The position numbers were made by a program, and so were the translations under genes. From assembly GCF_020085105.1 (NCBI RefSeq), contig NC_058044.1, positions 25,541,206 to 25,605,205 on the forward strand: a stretch of 64,000 nt of DNA, read 5' to 3'. The notes below the pieces were generated by a model. The model saw nothing but the letters and a program-made list of their open reading frames with translations. It was not told the DNA's origin and did not search any database. Source of the stretch: Siniperca chuatsi. Taxonomy: Eukaryota; Chordata; Actinopteri; Centrarchiformes; Sinipercidae. Positions 54,641-64,000 of the stretch are shown here, in pieces (within the stretch, counting starts at the first letter, position 1; every line of letters starts with the position of its first letter).

Positions 54641-55343
54641 CTGCAACCTCAAAGACACACAAAAGACATTATCCACAATCTCTTTAACGTTATCTTTGTT
54701 ATATTGAAAGCTACAGCTCAGTTTTTATTTGTGAACTATCTCTTAACAAAGAGACAGGCTGTGGGGATGATGTCATTTAAAGACAAATCCTGGAGCTGCT
54801 CCATAGACATTGAATGACTGATCTGTCGACAATATGACAGCAGCTACATTGTTTTAAATGGGATATGGGGAGATTTTCTGAGTCACAGCTGTAAGGCCAA
54901 CATAAAAATAAAACTTATTATAAAAGTTATTTGGATGTAATATTATCTCAAATCACAAAAATAGTATTATCAATTGCTCAGTTCCTTAAGGTCCAAAATA
55001 AATCATCAATTAAATTCTTGATGCTCTAGGTCTAGGGAGACACTTATGTGATTGTTAATACTAACTTTGCCGTTTAAAATCACTTAAATAGCACGACGTA
55101 GCTTATACTAGCTAATTTGTGTTTACATTAACGCTAATACCCTTGCTGCTAACGTTCGGTGGCTAGCAATAACAGTTGAACGTCAAAGGGGTAAGAAGTT
55201 GACTCTACATAAAATAAACGTATGAAAAGAAATTATATAACTTGACAAAAATTAGAAAGAACTTACTCAAACACGTCTTATCACAAGTCCTCACAACACT
55301 AACTAACGCTAGCTAATTTCGGTGTGGTTAGCAGCGTCTCTCT
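54641..55343 (-). other. C22orf23 orthologue 5' UTR / upstream non-coding
   Basis: About 0.7 kb between the start codon and the X-box. A non-coding first exon and intron probably lie here, because the start codon is only four bases downstream of a TTGCAG acceptor-like site. A TAACACTAACTAACGCTAGC stretch lies near 55297. No coding sequence is seen. Confidence 0.45.
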
Positions 55344-55357
55344 GTTGCTATAGCAAC
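55344..55357. promoter_or_regulatory. RFX X-box, perfect palindrome
   Basis: Reads GTTGCTATAGCAAC, two RFX half-sites (GTTGC and GCAAC) as an exact inverted repeat, close to the X-box consensus GTNRCC-N(0-3)-RGYAAC. X-boxes in proximal promoters are typical of ciliary genes. It lies upstream of the C22orf23 orthologue. Confidence 0.65.
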
Positions 55358-58281
55358 CAAGTAGCTTCAAGCACTTCCGTGCTAAAGCAGCATATTAATA
55401 ATAACACTTTTTGCTCCAAAATTCAGACGTTTATTAAACAATTTTCAGTGTTAGACCAACCTATTCTAAATATTTCAGATTTTGGCTGTAACGTTGTTGT
55501 TTTTTTACTTGCTGTTTTTTTTTTCTAAAGCCGTAGGCACAATGACAACATATGGCCACTAGATGAAGACAAAGACAAATTGTTTTATTTGTGTTGATAC
55601 TCCCATCAGTTACTGCAAAAAGAATTCGCTGCACGCACCATAACAAAGTTTATTTTCCAAAGCCAGGCTCTAGACTACACATATCATTAAAGGGATATTT
55701 TTAGTCTGGTGATACCAAATGAAATAAAATAATGTTTCTCTCAACTTTGCAGCTACAAATGTCCACATTCCCCACAGGGATCATTCAAAATTCATATCAT
55801 AACACCAAGACCAAAAGGAATGTTATAAGAAAGAATATTAAGGGAATTTGTGTGTGGAAAACAGGTGATCACATTAAAATAGAACAGAATAGACACTCAT
55901 TATACAGAAAAGTCCCTCATATTAAAGAGTTGCGAAGGTCTGTATGCATAGCCTAAAAAATCTCAATTCTTTTCATGTTTTATTTCACGTTTTCCAAATA
56001 ATTTTACAAGCATTTTATGGTATTTATTTGTCCCTTTAAAATCCCTATATTATAGGGTATGACTACAAATTCATAATTTAGTCTAAAACCTTTGGAAGTG
56101 AACTCTCCTCTGGCAAACAAACTGTAGATGAGCGTGTGTGATGCATTTAAGCCCATAATAAAGATGTTTTGTGAAACTGGCCACCACAGTTTTCAGCTTG
56201 CGTAGCTGATGTCTTGTGTAGTGGTCACTCTGAAGGAAAGAGAGAGTCTTTATCAGTGGTGGGCTAGTCATCGGGGATCAGCAGCAGTCTGGAGTCCATT
56301 ATCTGGGGGAAGACAGCAGCCTGCCTCTTGCCCATGCCCCATGATAAACAGATAAACAGCAGCCAGGATATAATCACCTTTCACACACAGGTCTTCTCAG
56401 AAGTCAGAGCCGCATGTCCTCACTGGGAAGACAGAGACCGACCTGTATATATATATATGTGTGTGTGTGTGTGTGGAGTGTGTTAAAACTGTTAGAAATA
56501 CTGGCTCCACAAAGGGGATGAGGTATTACTTGCAGACTTAAAAACTGAATCATGAACTGTATTGTATGTTGGTGTGTTTTATGAGCTATACCAACCTGTT
56601 TACTATTATTCACCAATATGTGTTTGCATTATGTATTCGCATTGAATGCAGCTCTGTAATAAAAGAGCACAGAAAAATCCACTGAGATCTCTTTGCGATG
56701 GAACATTATATCTATTCAAACATGTTATTCAGTGTACATGCAGCAACACACTCTGTGCTCTTTGCCAAAGCATGCTTTATTAGATAGTGGCCGGACATGA
56801 CCTGTTTACTTGAGAATGAAAAATAACATTTTATCACGGCCCTGCATTACTTTGCAGCGTTAGCAGCAGTGTTAACATTTTTTTTTTAGTGGCTCGACTA
56901 CTAATGGTTCAATATAATTAACATTTAGATGATATTTTTCATGTTTTTATTACTTGTACTTTTTATTACTTGTAGTTAATTATTGCAGTATCCTGATATA
57001 TTTTGTTATTTTTCCTTCTTTAGAAAGATTTTATTTATTATTGCTTTGTTTTTGTTTAATCATCATGGAATTAGTCAAATGTCACCCTTTTCAGTTTATT
57101 TTATTTATTATTTATTTATTTTATATACAACTGAGTTGAACACTTCCTCCTTGTTTTGTCTCAGAACCACCCTCACTGGGTTGTTTGGTTTAGTTTAGGT
57201 CCTAGTGTCTGGGTGATAATGTGGCAGACGTCACATACAAACTACATAATAAAGTTGCTTGAATTTGGGGAAACTTTTTATGGAACTGTAACTGCACTAT
57301 AACTGTATTCTCGTCTCTCATTTTTTTCTATTTGTATTTTATTTTTTTATCTCATCCTATTTTATTTGTCGAATTTTACTCTATTTTAAATGTGTTTTAA
57401 ATGTTTTAATGCATTTCTTTTATTTTTCATTTGCTTTTTATTTCCTTGTGCAAAGCACTTTGAATTGCCTCCATGTTTACTTTCACATCTTCCAGTGACA
57501 AACCCAGATGAGATGATTGCTTTGTGTTTATTTCGAGACTGCAGATATACAGTAGCTGTCACTGTCAACGCAGCTTAGTCAGTTTCGACTTTCAGCAAAT
57601 GTTGAAGCTTTAAAGATGTTGTTGCCCATACTAAGATACTGGGGAAACTGATTCAGTAAAGTACTTATACATTTAATAAGATTATTTGGGCATTGATCTT
57701 AGCATTAATATTGCATGAATATTTAGTTATTGCTCTGGATATACGATTGATTCATTTAATAAACTAATGTCTCTTGTCTCATCAGTTTTTTCAGAGTTGA
57801 CTTTTTGCTCTGAATCCCACAAAACAGGAAGACGGGGACTTTGTGGTGAGATAGCAGAGTTTCTTAGTGATTGTAAATGAACAGTCTTGAGGGATAAAGA
57901 AAGGGGGCCAGCTAAGTAACTCACACTCACGCTCCACCTCCTAACGGTCAAAACCTACGTGAAAAAGAGAGATTTGAAGTTAGACTCGCAGCTGACAGAG
58001 ATAGACAAGAGAGAGGAGGGAGAGATAGCAGGGGAGGGATGGAGAAAAGGAGACATCTTTAAGAACCGGTTCCTGCGGCCCTTTAGCGCTGAGTGGACTG
58101 TAACTGGGGTGAGTGGCCTGGGGAGCTGGGGTTTGACTTTCTGTTAGCTGAGCGTAATACGGTCATGTAAAAAAAAAAAAAAATAAAAAAATAAAATAAA
58201 AAGACAGACAAAACAAAAAGAAAAGAGAAACTTCACTTTTGGTTGCTCTCACTGTGCATCGGCGTCATATCAAAGCGCTTG
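55358..58281. other. Intergenic region upstream of the Kruppel-like factor gene
   Basis: AT-rich with no exon. It contains a possible MITE near 55687-56040, whose ends read TTAAAGGGATATTT and, in reverse complement, TTTTAAAGGGACAAAT. A pair of GATA motifs lies at 56342-56355 and a GATA plus CACC-like cluster at 58003-58045. An A-rich tract lies at 58168-58200, about 100 bases upstream of the start codon. Confidence 0.5.
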
Positions 58282-60876
<2,595 letters not shown>

Positions 60877-60884
60877 TGCTCACA

Positions 60885-60886
60885 CC

Positions 60887-60933
<47 letters not shown>
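60885..60933. repeat. (CA)n microsatellite in the KLF 3' UTR
   Basis: A CA repeat begins within ten bases of the stop codon at 60874-60876, so it is transcribed in the mRNA. Confidence 0.97.
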
Positions 60934-60939
<6 letters not shown>

Positions 60940-62790
60940 CACTGCCATTTAAACAAAGAAATTAAAAGGTAGAAGACTTATGATGACTTGAATATTCTTT
61001 GAAGTTTAAATCAACTCTAATTCTGACCCAAATCAGTTCACTGAACAGTCGAATTTGGGACTCACCTACTCAGTGACCTCACATACTAACTGAACATGTT
61101 CCCAGTATTAACTTGAAATCTGTGCTTGATTATCAGGCTGGTTAACAATACAGGCCCACAGGTAGACTTAGGCCGCATGAAAACTGACAACACAACCAGT
61201 GTTGTTTGATTTGCTTGTCTGTTTTTGGATTACTTCAAAAGACAAACAAGACAAATCTAATTCATAAGCCTTCAACATATGAAATTCAGTCAAGACCACT
61301 TTAGTCAAAGAAAACTTTTATTTGATCTGTAGTAAGTTAGATTTGGCGGTATGGTTCTGTTCTCTTCCACGTGAGAGCAGCAGCAAGACCCCCCCCAATT
61401 CAATTCTCCCAAATATCTCTTTTTTAAAAAGATATTATTGTTATCCACTGCTTAAAGAGTGACCATCAGGTAATGACTGCTTAACCAATAACATTTAAAA
61501 GAGTACTCCACTGATTTAGCGTTGCACTCCTATAACATCGTCGGACTCACGATTGACAGTGTAAAAATCAATGCAGCAGAACCATAGATATTGTGGCATG
61601 GCGCCTACATTACCCACAATGCAACGTGAATGCTGCCAGTTCTGTTGGAGATTCAGGTGTGTTATGCTAGTAGCAGCTAATGTAGCCTTGAGCCGCTAGC
61701 CTCGAGCAGTGATGAGGAGCGGGCTCCAGAGGTCTGGTAAGCTCAGCTCTTTCTAACTCAGCTCCCTCTACAGACATAAAATGCTTTATACAGTATGCAG
61801 TAGAACACCTGAAGACCCGTAAACACACTGCGATGTCTAAAATCGGCACACTTCCCTTTTAATGTGACAGACTAGGTTCCAGTTCAGATTACGTGAACTG
61901 AACCTGATAACTTGGACATCATTAATACATAACCTTGGTTAATCAGACTTCCACAGTGAGGTGTTGGAACTTGACTAAGATGTTAGAGTGGGTTATTCTA
62001 GCTTTGACTAAGCCTAACACAGACACACACACAGGCACACACATTTATTCTTTGAGGACCATCCTCGGTGTAACACCTTTCCTGTCCTTAACTTTAACCA
62101 TCACAGCAACATGCCTGACCTTAATCCTCACCCTAAAGTTACTCCTAAACCTAGACCTAAAACCAAAAACCAAGATTTAGTCCTTACTCCGACTGAAGAA
62201 TTGAGGAATGTCCTCACTCTGAAGGTCAAACTGGTCCTAAGTACTTTGTGAGGACCAGAACAAGAACACACTCATAATGTAAAGTTAGTATGCTTTCAGC
62301 AACAAGGGCCACTGTAGACAACTGACAGACAAACACTGTACACACTGTGAGCATGTAGAAAGCAAACATTAACACTGCTTAGCTGTATTACTGCTGAGAT
62401 GATCTGATATCTTTGTCTGAGTTCCGTTGGAAGTTTAGTTAATTGTAATATTGATTGCAATACAAACAAACCATAAAGCATATGCTAAACTATGGGATTA
62501 TACAGTAAATGTAGCGTTGTGTATTTTTGTCACCTCACTTTATGCTGGGGAATTTTAATTTAAGAAAAAACATATATGCTTTTGTCTCTCTCATCAAGCA
62601 GAATTTAAAACTGTAAATAATCTGCAGCTTTCTCAGGTGTTTATTATCATCTAGAAATGAGCAACATATTTATTAACATAATCTTTTATATCAACAGAAG
62701 ATACTATATTATTGTACAATGTTTTTATATTCTCAAAAGAGTGCTTTAAAGTCTTTTAATTATTGTTTTCATTGTCATAATTTTAATAAA
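60934..62790 (+). other. Probable KLF 3' UTR with polyadenylation signal
   Basis: A single open non-coding stretch to a canonical AATAAA at 62785-62790. AT-rich segments at 62560-62780 (TATTTATTAAC, ATTTTTGTC) resemble AU-rich instability elements, which fits a short-lived transcription-factor mRNA. A MITE sits inside it at 61486-61863. The true end is not visible; earlier signals are possible. Confidence 0.5.
61486..61863. mobile_element. MITE-like element with TTTAAA-type termini
   Basis: Begins TTTAAAAGAGTACTCCACTG. The reverse complement of its end reads ATTAAAAGGGAAGTGTGCC. The interior contains AACATCGTCGGACTCACGA and ACATTACCCACAATGCAACG, which look like a common fish repeat. It lies in the probable KLF 3' UTR and has no coding capacity. 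Confidence 0.5.
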
Positions 62791-63076
62791 GACCTCTAAT
62801 GCTGTAAAACTGACTCGGAGTGAAACATGTAAGCCCTCATCTCTTATGAATACAAAGTGCAATGTCAGCCTTTGGCCATTAGATGGCAGTCTGTTATTAT
62901 ATCAGCCCTCATGCCTGCAGGCTGGTATCAGCAGGCTGTTGGCAGTTGTGTCTGCAGTGTTTCTAATCTGGGCGAGGGTGAGGTTAGGACGAGAATCTGT
63001 TTATGTAACTCAGCACTCGCTGATTCATCCTGATTATGTCAGATGATGGAGGTCGTCATCACATTATGGAGCTCCC

Positions 63077-63099
63077 GCTCTCTCTCTCTCTCTCTCTCT
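63077..63099. repeat. (CT)n microsatellite
   Basis: An uninterrupted CT run ending in CTTTC, in intergenic sequence. Confidence 0.95.
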
Positions 63100-63618
63100 T
63101 TCATACACATGTACAGACATGTATACCCTCAGGAAAGACAAACAGAGCGAAAAGCAAACACAATTGCACACTCATTTACCAACATTTGTAACACATACTT
63201 ATTATTTATTTACACACACACACACACAGAAATGAATTTGCATGTGCTTGTAAACAAAATTTGAATAACATTTGTTTACATCTAGAGTGATCCATGGAGT
63301 AATATCTTCAGAGTCATTTCAGTTGCACAAAACATCCCACAGGAAAACATTACAAAGTGTCACATGCTTTGGTAAAGCACTAATAAAATAAAATAAAATC
63401 ACAGTGTGTAATACCTACAAAAGGAAACTGCATATTAGGCTCAGAGTGGATATAAAACAATAGTCTACATAGGATGATCACACATTCATTTTAATCCCAA
63501 AGATTAATTACTTCCTGCTGCATGTAATCCTGTTGGTGCTTTATTGATACCATTACCATTACTACCAGGTGAACAAGATAGAGTGCAATTTGTTTGTAGT
63601 TTGTTTGAAGTACATTGG

Positions 63619-63800
63619 CTTTAAAGGGTCACTCCGCCAATTTTACACATTAAATTCAGTTTACTCATCATGGAGAGTACTACTCAGCTTTCCAAAGTTT
63701 GAAAAAATAACCCTGATGACGGCTTGGGTTGACTTAAATTTTTTAACAGAAAGCCTGCGTTACAAATTGACAATGTGGGTTTGGAAGATGTGAGTCTAAT
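63619..63800 (+). mobile_element. MITE-like element, copy 2 of the family at 3796-4236 (truncated)
   Basis: Begins TTTAAAGGGTCACTCCGCC and continues with TTCAGTTTACTCATCATGG, AGCTTTCCAAAGTTTGA, AATAACCCTGATGA and GCGTTACAAATTGACAATGT. All of these are matched in order by the copy near the left edge. The central segment of copy 1, including the CTGATGATGTCACTATGATAT part, is missing here. No right terminus is seen before the sequence becomes unrelated. Confidence 0.6.
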
Positions 63801-64000
63801 GCCGGGTTCATGTCATATACATGTTCATAACATCCAAGTCGAAATCATGACCGGGAAAGTCTGACTTTTCTGAAAGCTCAGATATAACTGACTTGGCACT
63901 TACTAATACAGAAGTGCCTGAAAACCAAAGAAATATGGACAACTCACGTCAGCCAAAGTCTGTCGATCAATGTAACTAAACCCAAATTGAATGGATATAT

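Larger units (their letters stand above)
62791..64000. other. Right-edge intergenic sequence
   Basis: No exon is recognised. It contains a CT microsatellite at 63077-63099, a CA run at 63211-63229 and the MITE fragment at 63619-63800. Confidence 0.6.

Noticed and set aside
57959-58147. Short Glu/Lys/Arg-rich open frame upstream of the KLF gene
   Set aside because: No Kozak support, no homology, and it lies in the likely promoter; better read as a purine-rich GATA/CACC-type region.

Overview
This is a stretch of teleost fish nuclear DNA, probably from a percomorph-like species. It has AT-rich intergenic sequence, GT-AG introns, long CA/GT microsatellites and many short non-autonomous transposon remnants typical of fish. 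The proteins are closest in memory to vertebrate orthologues. I rebuilt the gene models by hand from splice sites, reading-frame phase and protein similarity. Seven of the eight models join in phase. The exception is the C22orf23 orthologue, which is off by one base in exon 3.

Layout from left to right: bmerb1 (minus, first two coding exons only, runs off the left edge), mpv17l (minus, 4 coding exons), ntan1 (minus, 10 coding exons), ddx17 (plus, 13 coding exons), a 4 kb convergent intergenic region, gga1 (minus, 17 coding exons), micall1 (plus, 16 coding exons), the C22orf23/EVG1 orthologue (minus, 6 coding exons) and an erythroid-type Kruppel-like factor (plus, 3 coding exons). Two gene pairs are head to head and probably share promoters: ntan1/ddx17 (569 bp between start codons) and gga1/micall1 (950 bp).

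The left block (bmerb1, mpv17l, ntan1) corresponds to human 16p13.11. The middle block (ddx17, gga1, micall1, C22orf23) corresponds to human 22q13.1. The junction lies in the ntan1/ddx17 divergent promoter. A KLF1-like gene follows. There is no operon-style logic, but there is a trafficking theme: GGA1 sorts cargo at the trans-Golgi network, MICALL1 organises recycling endosomes, and BMERB1 and MICALL1 both carry bMERB domains.

The most interesting non-gene signals are a 460 bp imperfect palindrome in the first KLF intron, a near-perfect RFX X-box just upstream of the C22orf23 orthologue, an apparent one-base frameshift in a five-base G run (plus strand) in that gene, a candidate poison exon in the long ddx17 intron, and several nested or TIR-bearing MITEs. 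I found no convincing novel multi-gene system, virus, CRISPR array, tRNA or rRNA.
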